From assembly GCA_905235085.1 (NCBI GenBank), contig CAJOKD010000025.1, positions 1 through 35,949 on the forward strand: DNA of 35,949 nt, read 5' to 3'. A model generated the notes under the pieces. It had not been told where the DNA came from. It did not search any database and saw only the letters and a program-made list of their open reading frames with translations. A program made the translations under genes and the position numbers. Of the stretch, positions 22,567 through 31,039 are shown piece by piece; the first letter of the stretch is position 1, and the number at the start of each line of letters is the position of its first letter. The stretch is from an uncultured Bacteroidales bacterium. Its GTDB lineage: Bacteria; Bacteroidota; Bacteroidia; Bacteroidales; UBA932.

Positions 22567-23634
22567 ATGAGAAAAGCAATTACACTTGTATCCGCGCTCC
22601 TCTTCAATGCAATCGTAGGAGCGACTATCGCCCTGGCAGCCGGAATCAATCCGGTCGTGGGTGTTCTGGGAGCTGAGGCTGTAGCCTCCGTTCCTGGATT
22701 CCTCGCAGGAGGCCCGGCCACGGGCATCCTCCGTGCAGGTATTTTCCGTGAACTCTGGACCGGCGAGATGGTCAAGGCGCTTCGCGGCGGCCTTGAGCAC
22801 AGCTGGCTGGACGGTATCCCTGACTACAGTGCCGCCGTCGAGAACGACGTGATCCACCTGGTGGATATCGTCGGGGATCCGGATGTCCTGGTGAATAACA
22901 CCTCTTACCCTATCGACATCCAGGCATTGACCGACACTGACATCTCCATCTCCCTGGATAAGTTCCAGACCAAAGCCACCCCTATCACCGATGACGAGCT
23001 CCACGCGCTCTCCTATGACAAGATGTCGCGTGTGATCGAATCCCACAGGAACGCCATCGATGATGCCAAGTTCGCCAAGGCCGCGTGGAATTTCTGCGCA
23101 GCATCAAACACGGCTGCCACCCCAGTGCTGGCCACCACCGGCGAACGTGACGCCGCTAACGGCAGGCTAGCCATGACACGTGCCGACCTCATTGCGATGA
23201 AGTCCGCCATGGACAAGCTCGGCGTACCGGCCAAGGACAGGAGGCTTGTCCTCTGCTCCGACCACGTTAACGATATCCTTGGATGGAGTGAAGAATTCGT
23301 CCGCCAGTACAACCTGGATAACATCAACGGCAAGGTGGGACGCCTGTACGGATTCGACATCTACGAGGCCTCCGAGAACCCGCTGTACACCAGTGCAGGA
23401 GCGAAGAAGGATCTCGGCGCAACCGCCTCCGCAGGTGAGTTCAAGTGCTCCTTCGCCTTCTACACTCCACGCGCCTTCAAGGCGAGCGGCTCCCTGGTAC
23501 CTTACCTCAGCGAGGCGAAGAACGACCCTCAGAACCAGCAGAACCTTGCCAACTTCCGCCACTACTTCATCGCCAAGCCAAAGAAGGCCGATGCTGGCGT
23601 AGTGATGAGAAGCGGTTATAAGGCCAATGCTTAA
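22567..23634 (+). CDS. Major capsid protein
   Basis: 355 residues, in the position of Mu gpT right after the protease/scaffold. Middle and C-terminal parts are capsid-like: IDIQALTDTDISISLDKFQT, THR-rich TPITDDELHALSYDK, ADLIAMKSAMDKLG and DRRLVLCSDHVNDIL, and a late FRHYFIAKPKKADAGVVMRSG. The first 40 residues are unusually hydrophobic (LLFNAIVGATIALAAGINPV) and may be removed by the protease on maturation. The likely HK97 fold is inferred. Confidence 0.88.
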   Translation: MRKAITLVSALLFNAIVGATIALAAGINPVVGVLGAEAVASVPGFLAGGPATGILRAGIFRELWTGEMVKALRGGLEHSWLDGIPDYSAAVENDVIHLVDIVGDPDVLVNNTSYPIDIQALTDTDISISLDKFQTKATPITDDELHALSYDKMSRVIESHRNAIDDAKFAKAAWNFCAASNTAATPVLATTGERDAANGRLAMTRADLIAMKSAMDKLGVPAKDRRLVLCSDHVNDILGWSEEFVRQYNLDNINGKVGRLYGFDIYEASENPLYTSAGAKKDLGATASAGEFKCSFAFYTPRAFKASGSLVPYLSEAKNDPQNQQNLANFRHYFIAKPKKADAGVVMRSGYKANA

Positions 23635-23655
23635 TACCTAGCATTCCGACCGCCC

Positions 23656-24129
23656 ATGGCTAGGCTCCGTTACCTTGTCCTCCATTGCACCGCGACCCCG
23701 GAAGGGCGTGAGGTGAGCGCTGCGGATATCCGCCGCTGGCACACCTCCGCCCCTCCAAAGGGACGTGGCTGGAAGCAGGTCGGGTATACTGACATGATCC
23801 ACCTGGATGGCAGGACGGAGCGGCTCGTGGATAATAACGAGGATGCCTTAGTCGATCCGTGGGAGATCACCAACGGAGCTAAGGGATATAACTCTGTCAG
23901 CCGTCACGTGGTGTATGTTGGCGGGCTTGCTTCAGACGCAAAAACGGCCAAGGACACCAGGACGGCTGCCCAGAGGAGAACCATGGAGGCCTACGTGAAG
24001 TCCTTCCACCGGCGCTTCCCAAAAGTGAGGATAGTCGGGCACAACGAACTGGCGGCGAAAGCCTGTCCCTCATTCGACGTTCAGAAATGGCTCAAGGAGA
24101 TAGGAATACGGCAAGATGGAAACGAATGA
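23656..24129 (+). CDS. Endolysin, N-acetylmuramoyl-L-alanine amidase (Amidase_2)
   Basis: 157 residues, similar in size to T7 lysozyme. Likely zinc ligands are H10 (YLVLHCTAT), H129 (IVGHNELA) and C137 (KACPSFDV). VVYVGG (85-90) is another family motif. It cuts the amide bond between muramic acid and the stem peptide at the end of the lytic cycle. No signal peptide, so a holin is needed; the next two genes are candidates for the rest of the lysis set. It ends 14 bp inside the next gene. Confidence 0.95.
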   Translation: MARLRYLVLHCTATPEGREVSAADIRRWHTSAPPKGRGWKQVGYTDMIHLDGRTERLVDNNEDALVDPWEITNGAKGYNSVSRHVVYVGGLASDAKTAKDTRTAAQRRTMEAYVKSFHRRFPKVRIVGHNELAAKACPSFDVQKWLKEIGIRQDGNE

Positions 24130-24457
24130 TATCATCGCAATAACTACAGATTGTTTGGTACCGTTGGTGACAAGCATCGTCGGTTTCCTGTTCGGCCGGA
24201 GGAAGCGCAAGAACGATTTCCTGGGCGACCTGCAGTCATCCATTGACACACTGAGCCGTAAGAACTCGGAGCTTATGAAGAGGATCATCGGGCTCAATGA
24301 CACGGTGATCCTGCTCAGAAACGAGAATGCTGAACTGAAGGGAGAGGTAGCGCTTCTGCGCAAGGAGAACGAGCAGCTCTCCATCGAGGTTGGCCAGCTC
24401 CGTGAGCAGCTGAGCGGCGTCAAGACCATAACCAGGATCAAGAAAGCCGATGGATAG
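24116..24457 (+). CDS. Membrane plus coiled-coil lysis protein candidate
   Basis: 113 residues. One N-terminal hydrophobic segment (about 6-25, ITTDCLVPLVTSIVGFLFG) is followed by RRKRK and then a long coiled coil (about 37-105, repeated ELK/LRxEN units). Overlaps the amidase gene and the lipoprotein gene. The single membrane anchor with coiled coil recalls i-spanins or pinholin-like proteins. Exact role inferred from the amidase neighbour. Confidence 0.75.
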   Translation: METNDIIAITTDCLVPLVTSIVGFLFGRRKRKNDFLGDLQSSIDTLSRKNSELMKRIIGLNDTVILLRNENAELKGEVALLRKENEQLSIEVGQLREQLSGVKTITRIKKADG

Positions 24458-25004
24458 GATAGCCGCATACATCATTGCTGCCCTGCTGTCGTGCTCCTGC
24501 GGCATCCGTACGGCCGTCCCGAAAACGGACTACCGTCAGGAAGAGGCTGTCCGCGTAGAGAGAAACACCTTTGTCCGGAGCGAAGGAATATCCTTTTCCG
24601 CAGGGGTGTTGCGTGACAGTCTGGATGAGTCCCTGGTCATCGTCGAGGAGTTTGACACCGCGCTGCCCGTGGATTCGTCAACCGGTACGCCTCCTCTAAA
24701 GAGACGGGAGATCACCAGGGACAGATCCAGGATCCGGGACGGGAAGACCGTCTCAACCTCTGTTCAGCAGGAAACCATGGCTGAGACCGTCTCCGGCTCC
24801 GGAGAGGCAGTCCAGGCACTGAGCCAGGAACAGGTCTCATCGGCAAGCCCGAAAAAAGGCCGGAAGGGGATGCGGCCACTGGCTAAGTGGCTAGCCCTGG
24901 GCGCTGCTGCAGCAACTGCAGTGCTGCTGCTTCTAAAGGCTTTCAAACATAGTTCAGGAGGCATTTTGACGGTATTTAAATCGATATTCAAGAGAACCAA
25001 ATAA
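24450..25004 (+). CDS. Lipoprotein with C-terminal membrane segment, lysis candidate
   Basis: 184 residues. A signal peptide with lipobox LLSC (C15; C17 also possible) indicates a lipid-anchored protein. The middle is polar, and about residues 147-163 form a second hydrophobic segment (WLALGAAAATAVLLLL) followed by a basic end (FKSIFKRTK). An outer-membrane lipoprotein spanin partner is possible, but a second membrane segment is unusual. Overlaps the coiled-coil gene by 8 bp. Confidence 0.75.
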   Translation: MDRIAAYIIAALLSCSCGIRTAVPKTDYRQEEAVRVERNTFVRSEGISFSAGVLRDSLDESLVIVEEFDTALPVDSSTGTPPLKRREITRDRSRIRDGKTVSTSVQQETMAETVSGSGEAVQALSQEQVSSASPKKGRKGMRPLAKWLALGAAAATAVLLLLKAFKHSSGGILTVFKSIFKRTK

Positions 25005-25016
25005 AGACATTACGAA

Positions 25017-25463
25017 ATGTACAAGCAAGGAAATGATCTATTAGTAAGTCTGGATGGCAAGGCTTTCGGGCATTGCACCAGTCATACAGCCTCTTTCAAC
25101 ACGGAGACCAAGGACACGGCGGTCAAGCCGCTCTCTTCGGTGCCCCATGCTGAGGCGGCTAAATTCAAGTCTAAGATCGTCACCGGATTGTCTGTCCAGG
25201 TAAAGGCTGAAGGCATCGTCTTCGAGGGCGAGACCGAAAGCAGCTTCAAGAGCTTGCTGGCGAAGTGGAAGGTAGGAGGAGTGGTGACACTTAACCTTTT
25301 CGAGAGGGAGAACGACCAGACACCTTACCTTACCGGCAGCTTCGTCATCACCTCCCTGGAGCATGCCTCACCGGCAGGGGACGATACTACATGGAACGCC
25401 ACCTTCGATAACGACGGAGCACCAGACATCGATGAGACTAAGTTCGACATAAACAGTGTTTAA
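25017..25463 (+). CDS. Major tail tube protein candidate
   Basis: 148 residues, mostly beta: LLVSLDGKAFGHCTSHTASF, TGLSVQVKAEGIVFEGE, GVVTLNLFERENDQTPYLTG SFVITSLEH, and a final TWNATFDNDG. This matches the TP901-1-type tail tube layout, in which a strand pair is followed by the repeated NATF-like end. It precedes the tail chaperones and tape measure as usual. No tail sheath gene accompanies it. Confidence 0.8.
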   Translation: MYKQGNDLLVSLDGKAFGHCTSHTASFNTETKDTAVKPLSSVPHAEAAKFKSKIVTGLSVQVKAEGIVFEGETESSFKSLLAKWKVGGVVTLNLFERENDQTPYLTGSFVITSLEHASPAGDDTTWNATFDNDGAPDIDETKFDINSV

Positions 25464-25481
25464 CCCCAAAATACTAGGCCC

Positions 25482-25787
25482 GTGAAGAAAATCAAAATCA
25501 ATGGGGTGCTCTACCCATGCCGCATCACCATGGGCGCAATGCTGCGCTTCAAGCGTGAGACCGGCAGGGATGTCAGTTTGATGTCCTCCGACGACATAAG
25601 CGACATAATCGTGTTCATGTGGGCATGCACCGCGAGCGCCAGTGCGCATGACGGTGTGGAGTTCGGCATGACCATCGAACAGTTCGCGGACTCCCTCGAG
25701 CCTGACAGCGTGCAGGCGTTCTACGCTGACGAGGTGTCCTCTGACGGATCAAAAAAAAAGGATCCGGAGAAGGTACCGACAGCATAG
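25482..25787 (+). CDS. Tail assembly chaperone, short form
   Basis: 101 residues from GTG 25482 (VKKIKINGVLYPCRITMGAM). A short beta start and a helical body (MLRFKRETGRDVS) with GMTIEQFADSLEPDSVQAFY are typical of the short tail chaperone (lambda gpG position) between tube and tape measure. The GTG start is the only one that keeps the beta start; an upstream ATG in frame is not seen. The end of the gene holds the frameshift site. Confidence 0.8.
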   Translation: MKKIKINGVLYPCRITMGAMLRFKRETGRDVSLMSSDDISDIIVFMWACTASASAHDGVEFGMTIEQFADSLEPDSVQAFYADEVSSDGSKKKDPEKVPTA

Positions 25788-26104
25788 AGTCGCTGCTGGG
25801 ATTCGCTGTGGGGTGCGTGGGGATGAGTCTTCAGGACTTTGAACGATGCACCCCGCAGGAGTTCTCGGAAGTCATACGCTGCTGGCGGGAAGTCGCGGAG
25901 CATGAAGGACGGAGAAGTTGGGAGCAGGCACGACTCATCGCCGTGGCGACTCTGACACCCTACAGCGAGAAAGCAATCGAGGCTACCGACGTTATCCGCT
26001 TCCCATGGGATGATGAAACCCACGGGGCACCGGCAAAGCCGAGTACTCCGGAGAGGAGGAAGGAGATAATTGCAAGGGTTATGAAGGCTAATCGCGGGAC
26101 TTAG
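25482..26104 (+). CDS. Tail assembly chaperone, -1 frameshift long form
   Basis: A -1 shift on the nine-A tract at 25751-25759 joins the short form to the downstream frame, which is open with no stop through GSGEGTDSIESLLGFAVGCV G... to 26104. The total would be about 207 residues. The downstream part alone would start at ATG 25808 (98 residues), but its open frame extends upstream to the A tract. Programmed frameshifting in this gene pair is a hallmark of long-tailed phages (lambda gpG/gpGT). A small part of ribosomes would make the long form. Confidence 0.8.
25751..25759 (+). other. Slippery sequence for -1 frameshift
   Basis: Nine A residues (25751-25759) in the codon context TCA AAA AAA AAG allow tandem slipping of two tRNALys. 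GGATCC, GGAGAAGG and GGTACC after it offer weak downstream pairing. The frame afterwards is open for the fused product. Confidence 0.75.
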
Positions 26105-26240
26105 AAGATTTCCTGTCCTCGCCAGGCATTCCACAGAAGCCGACCCATACTATAAGAACAACTGCGGCGATGTATAAAAGGACACCATATCCTATCGCAG
26201 CGTTCTTTAATAAACTGAGTAAAACAGACAGAGTTGTCAT
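26088..26240 (-). CDS. Possible antisense membrane miniprotein
   Basis: 50 residues from ATG 26240. Residues about 16-35 form a strong hydrophobic segment (AIGYGVLLYIAAVVLIVWVG) and the end is charged (GEDRKSSKSRD). It sits in the only sizeable gap of the tail operon (26105-26262), on the opposite strand. A perfect TATATTTG -7 element (minus strand, 26255-26248) ends 7 bases before the ATG, so the mRNA would be nearly leaderless. A clear -33 element is missing. It would be expressible in the lysogen, for example as an exclusion protein. Chance ORF is the alternative. Confidence 0.4.
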   Translation of the reverse strand: MTTLSVLLSLLKNAAIGYGVLLYIAAVVLIVWVGFCGMPGEDRKSSKSRD

Positions 26241-26262
26241 AGCGAGACAAATATAACAAAAA

Positions 26263-28887
26263 ATGGCCGATACTGTATCAGTAAAGATAAAAATCGATGA
26301 CGCCGGATCCTTCAAGAAGGTCGATGTCGATGCCAAGGACCTTAGGAAGGCTATCCGTGAGGTCAAGGAGGAGACCAACCGCCTGAACGCCGAGGTGATC
26401 AACTTCGCCCAGCGTGCCCAGTCCTTCAGTGCGCTCCAGTCAGCCATCGGGTCGTTACAGGGTGCCTTCGCCAACCTGACGTCCGGCTACATCGAGGGCC
26501 AGACCCAGATGGCGCGTCTGGAGCAGGTCATGCGAAACACAATGGACGCCAGCCAGGGTGAGATACAGGCCATCGAGGCCCTCTGTGATGCCCAGCAACG
26601 TCTCGGTGTGACGAGCAAGGAAGCCCAGCTGGCCGGTGCCCAGGAACTCGCGACCTACCTTGAACTGCCGTCCTCCCTACAGACTCTCATACCTGTACTT
26701 AACGACATGGCCGCCCAGCAGCTGGGCATCGGGGCCAGCGGTGAAAGCGTGGCGCAGATAGCTACCATGCTCGGCAAGGTGATGGAAGGTCAGACCAAGG
26801 CCCTGAGCCGCTACGGATACAGCTTCAGCGAGGCTCAGGAATACGTCCTGCAGTTCGGCGAGGAGAACGAGAGAGCTGCCGTCCTTGCGGAGGTAATCGG
26901 AGCTTCCGTCGGAGGTGTAGCCCAGTCCGTCAAGAACTCCGTCGGAGGAACGGTATTCCAGGTCGAGCAGTGGTTCGATGAGGTTAAGGAGTCCATCGGA
27001 TCCTTAGTGGCAAGAGCTATGCCTCTCATTAACTCCTTGGCGTCCATCGCTAACGCCGCAAACGGAATATTTCAACTCTCTGCAGCTCTCCAGGCCGTTA
27101 ATGTCCAGGCCGTCATAACGAGGGTCAGGACGGTGGCTCTTTCCGTGGCCATAAAGGTTCAGGATATGGCCTTGAAGATGTGCGGCCTTACGGCAAGGAC
27201 ATGTGCATCCGCCATGACGAGACTCCGGATAGCCACGGCGGCCTTGTATGCTGCCATGTCGCTGGGGCTCACGGTAGCGATAACCGCTCTCATAAGCCTG
27301 TTCAGTAAGCTCGCAGGACGAGCCGAGGAGGCAGCCCAGGGAATAGAGGACGTAAATAAAGCTGAACGCGCCTACACTAACGCCTCGGCCAAGGCCAGGG
27401 CGGAGATTGGGGCGCAGATTGTGGAGATCGAAGACCTCATCAAGAAAAAGAAGGACGAAAAGAAGAAGGTCGAAGAGCTCAATACGAAATACGGAGAGGT
27501 GTTCGGCCACTACAAAACCCTATCACAGTGGTACGATACCCTTCAGACCAAGAGTGCGGCTTACTGTCGCCAGCTCGGATACCAGGCCAGGGCGGAAGCC
27601 CTCATCAGCGAGAACGGTGAAGACTATGTAGCCCTCGATGAAACTAGGAAGCAGATGGTCGCGATGAGGGCAGCCGGAAAAGCGACCAGGGGTGGTGTGG
27701 GAAAAGTATCAGGTGCTGACGGAAAGACTCTAGGATGGACGATCGGCGAGCATAATACTCCGAAATACCAGGAGTTAGTCGAACAGGAATATGCGCTCAC
27801 CCAGGCAATCAAGGGAAGAAACGTCCAGATAGAAGAATCCACGACCGAGGCCAGGAAGGCCGCAGAAGCCCTCTCTGAAATGACCACTGCCGGCAGTGGG
27901 GATCCGGGAGGGAAAGACGGCAAATCCAAGCCAAAGACTATGGCCGATGACATCAAGGAGTATCGGGAATCAGTGCTGCGTGCGGTCGAGGTCAACAAGG
28001 CCCTGGAAGGAGGTTACGGCTCGGCGGCCGTAGAAGAGAAAGCCATGGAGTCTGGACTTACGTCCTTGATTAAGAAATACGGGCTCGAAACCGAAGCTAT
28101 CCAGGAACTCATATCAGAGTACCAAAAGCTAAAGAGAGAAAGGGGTGCAGCCCTACTGTCTGGAGGGCCTGCTATGTCTGAAGGGACCGCCAACATCCTT
28201 TCAGGGGTTGGCGCTAGGACAGGAAAAGACATAGAGCGAAACAAGCAGCCATCATGGCAGAAGTCCGCGACTTATGCATCTGATCTTGCCATCCCTTACG
28301 ATAAGACCCCGGAAGGAGCCAAGGAAAAACTGGAGGAATACCAGAAGGCCCTTGATAAGGCAAAGCAGAAGCAGGAAGAGATGCAGCAGGGCGTCGGAGC
28401 GATAGCGAGCGCCTTCGGCTCGCTGGCCGGGGTGGTAGGCGAGGCGGCCGGAAAATGGCTGGAATGGGCGGGGAACCTGCTCCAGGCGGTAGCTCAAGCC
28501 ATACCTGCCATAGTAAAACTGACTACCGCGAAAAAGGCGGAAGCAACGGCTAATGCTGCTGCCGCCGTGACCGGTGGTGCAGAATCAGTAGCTTCAACAC
28601 CATACGTGGGAGCTGCCATGGCGGTGGCAGCTGCGGCCAACATCATAGCGGCGTTTGCCAACATGCCGAAGTTCGCTGCAGGAGCACTGGCCTACGGACC
28701 GACGATAGGGCTGTTCGGCGAATATGCCGGAGCTGCAACCAACCCTGAGGTTATTGCACCGCTGAGCAAGCTGAAAGGACTCATCAACGACGGTAGCGGT
28801 TTCCCGTCACGGGTGGACTTCCGGATCCAGGGAAGGGACCTGTACGGTATCATGAGGAAGGAATCAAACCTTAAGGACAGAAGCTGA
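26263..28887 (+). CDS. Tail tape measure protein
   Basis: 874 residues. Helical and coiled-coil rich N-terminal part (VDVDAKDLRKAIREVKEETN RLNAEV), hydrophobic segments at about 318-350 (TAALYAAMSLGLTVAITALI) and about 735-800, and a Gly/Ala-rich C-terminus with a tape-measure-type FGEYAGAATNPEVIAPLSKL. It sets tail length and helps DNA pass the membrane. The length implies a fairly short tail, by the rule of thumb of about 0.15 nm per residue. Intact. Confidence 0.92.
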   Translation: MADTVSVKIKIDDAGSFKKVDVDAKDLRKAIREVKEETNRLNAEVINFAQRAQSFSALQSAIGSLQGAFANLTSGYIEGQTQMARLEQVMRNTMDASQGEIQAIEALCDAQQRLGVTSKEAQLAGAQELATYLELPSSLQTLIPVLNDMAAQQLGIGASGESVAQIATMLGKVMEGQTKALSRYGYSFSEAQEYVLQFGEENERAAVLAEVIGASVGGVAQSVKNSVGGTVFQVEQWFDEVKESIGSLVARAMPLINSLASIANAANGIFQLSAALQAVNVQAVITRVRTVALSVAIKVQDMALKMCGLTARTCASAMTRLRIATAALYAAMSLGLTVAITALISLFSKLAGRAEEAAQGIEDVNKAERAYTNASAKARAEIGAQIVEIEDLIKKKKDEKKKVEELNTKYGEVFGHYKTLSQWYDTLQTKSAAYCRQLGYQARAEALISENGEDYVALDETRKQMVAMRAAGKATRGGVGKVSGADGKTLGWTIGEHNTPKYQELVEQEYALTQAIKGRNVQIEESTTEARKAAEALSEMTTAGSGDPGGKDGKSKPKTMADDIKEYRESVLRAVEVNKALEGGYGSAAVEEKAMESGLTSLIKKYGLETEAIQELISEYQKLKRERGAALLSGGPAMSEGTANILSGVGARTGKDIERNKQPSWQKSATYASDLAIPYDKTPEGAKEKLEEYQKALDKAKQKQEEMQQGVGAIASAFGSLAGVVGEAAGKWLEWAGNLLQAVAQAIPAIVKLTTAKKAEATANAAAAVTGGAESVASTPYVGAAMAVAAAANIIAAFANMPKFAAGALAYGPTIGLFGEYAGAATNPEVIAPLSKLKGLINDGSGFPSRVDFRIQGRDLYGIMRKESNLKDRS

Positions 28888-28888
28888 C

Positions 28889-31036
28889 ATGACATTCCAC
28901 ATCAGATACAGCGGGGAGTTCCTCTCCCTTGATGGAACCGCCTGGAGGTGTGATATCCTCCAGCAGGCCAACTCCGCCTTCTCCTCGGTGGGAGAGCTTG
29001 TCTTCGCAGCAGACAACCCCCTGGTCATCGAATGGGAACCCGTCCCGAAGGAGGATGTAATCTGCGGAAGTGTGGCTACCCTTAAGATCATGTCTCCAGG
29101 AGACCGAACCTATATCGACCTCTACTCTATCACCCCGGGGCAGATCAGGCTTGACGTCTACCGGGAGAATGCCATCTACTGGTCAGGATGTCTCGATCCG
29201 GAGTTCTATGAGGAGTCATATTCCGAAGCATCATCATACGAGGTGTCCCTTACATTCTCCGACTTCGGAATCTTGAAGCGGTTGAAGTATAACCTGACCG
29301 GGATGCAGACCATCCAGGCGATACTCACCGATGCTCTTACAAGGAGCGGTGTCAACTATTCATCCCTCGACCAGTCTCTTATATCCACATACTTGTCCGA
29401 GACGAGGGCAACGCTCGACAAACTGGCTGTCCAAAGCCTTAATTGGACTGACGAAGACGGTGAGACGAAGGATCTTTACCAGGTCATCGAGGGGATGCTG
29501 CAACCGCTTGCCATGAAGATGGTCCAGAAGGCAGGGACCATCTACGTCTATGACATCAACGGGCTACATGGGAGCGCGGCAGTGTCCGAGATCGCATGGT
29601 CAGCGACCGACCAGATGCTTGGGACAGACAAGGTGGCGAACAATGTCAAGGTGGTATTCTCACCATACGGTGACAGTAAGCTCTCCAAGGAACTGGAATA
29701 CGAAGGGGTATTTTCCGAGAACATGGTATGGCTAGGTACGGAGACGCTACAGCCAGTGGAGTATTACAGCTTCTTCCCGAACTACAAGGAGGGATATGAC
29801 CTTGACAATATTGCTTTCACCATCTTCTTTGATGCAGCCGGTGCCCTGCCTTACGTGGCCGGCAAATACTTCAAGATACTGCCGATCCTGGGAGGCGAGG
29901 AGTGCAACGGAATCAGGAACTGGATCTTCGTAGGACACGATTCAAAGGACTCTGGCAACGTCGTCCGTAAGCCATCGGCGGAATCGAATGCAGAACTCTT
30001 CCGCACTGAAAGATTCTACCTGCCTGAATTGTCATCAGCCGACCGTGATAAGCAGCTGATACGCATCCAGCTGCCGCTGCTGCTTGACCCGAGATACAAT
30101 CCTTTCGAAGATGCAGGGGAAGGCAACGAAGAGGACAACTACAAGGCGATGGATGGAATCTGGCCGATGATTCCCGTAATGATAAGCATTTATGACGAAT
30201 CCGGCACAGCCCTGTATCACTATACCAATAACTCCGTCCATCCTGACGGAGATGTAGGCCAGCTTTCCGCGTTGTTAGGATCATGGGAATCCGGAGAGGC
30301 ATCATTCGGCGATTGCATGCTCCAGTACTATGATCCAACGGATGTAAGGACAAGCGGTTGCTCTGGATGGAAGACCAATAGGCAGACGATAGGCTCCGGT
30401 TTTACTGCTATTATGCCGTCTTTCCAGAAACTTGAGCCTGGGCAGTATATTCCTTACCCTCCTGCAGGAGGCTGGCTTGAGATGAAGGTTCTGGCAGATG
30501 TCCACATCGCATCTTGGTTCCTCCCATGGTCGAGTGTAGCAGCAGATGTCAGGGCTGCCTTCCTCGCGAAAATACGATGGTGCCTTTATAAGGCTCCGAC
30601 AATAGAACTGGTCAACAACAATGCTGCCCATTCTGCGATCACGGCCGACGATGTCGAGTATTCAGGGGTGCTCAACGAAGACGCCCTTGACGGAATAGAG
30701 GTAGAGACCCTATGCGGGACGCTTACCAAGCCGATACCGTCGGCCAAAGGGTTATATTACGACACTTCCTCCGCAGTGGTCTCCGAAATGACCCGGGCGG
30801 GTCGTAAAGATCATCCGGAGCAACTCCTGATAGGAACTCTGTACTCACAGTATGCTGAAAGGAAAACGACCTTGTCTGGCACTTGCGACATTCTGACCGA
30901 AGGATTAAGATATTTGACAGATCCTGCACTGCCAGGAGTTAAACTGATGCTGCTCGGTGAAGTGCAGTTAATACGCGAATGTGAAAGCCAGATAACGGCG
31001 GCAGAGTTTGCAGCAGACGAATATACTAGTGCATAG
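28889..31036 (+). CDS. Tail tip/baseplate hub protein candidate
   Basis: 715 residues, starting 1 bp after the tape measure stop codon. The N-terminal 150 residues are beta-rich (FHIRYSGEFLSLDGTAWRCD, VDEV-type strand repeats, YSGCLDPEFYEE with YEVSLTFSDFGILKRLKY) and look like the distal-tail/hub proteins that follow the tape measure in Bacteroidales prophages. GIEVETLCG and MTRAGRKDHPEQLLIGTLYS in the C-terminal part are also seen in this type. No enzymatic motif noticed. Confidence 0.75.
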   Translation: MTFHIRYSGEFLSLDGTAWRCDILQQANSAFSSVGELVFAADNPLVIEWEPVPKEDVICGSVATLKIMSPGDRTYIDLYSITPGQIRLDVYRENAIYWSGCLDPEFYEESYSEASSYEVSLTFSDFGILKRLKYNLTGMQTIQAILTDALTRSGVNYSSLDQSLISTYLSETRATLDKLAVQSLNWTDEDGETKDLYQVIEGMLQPLAMKMVQKAGTIYVYDINGLHGSAAVSEIAWSATDQMLGTDKVANNVKVVFSPYGDSKLSKELEYEGVFSENMVWLGTETLQPVEYYSFFPNYKEGYDLDNIAFTIFFDAAGALPYVAGKYFKILPILGGEECNGIRNWIFVGHDSKDSGNVVRKPSAESNAELFRTERFYLPELSSADRDKQLIRIQLPLLLDPRYNPFEDAGEGNEEDNYKAMDGIWPMIPVMISIYDESGTALYHYTNNSVHPDGDVGQLSALLGSWESGEASFGDCMLQYYDPTDVRTSGCSGWKTNRQTIGSGFTAIMPSFQKLEPGQYIPYPPAGGWLEMKVLADVHIASWFLPWSSVAADVRAAFLAKIRWCLYKAPTIELVNNNAAHSAITADDVEYSGVLNEDALDGIEVETLCGTLTKPIPSAKGLYYDTSSAVVSEMTRAGRKDHPEQLLIGTLYSQYAERKTTLSGTCDILTEGLRYLTDPALPGVKLMLLGEVQLIRECESQITAAEFAADEYTSA

Positions 31037-31039
31037 GCA

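Noticed and set aside
25017..28887. Contractile tail (Mu-like sheath) genes
   Set aside because: No sheath-sized gene lies before the tube protein, and the tube, chaperone and tape-measure order is that of siphovirus-like tails.
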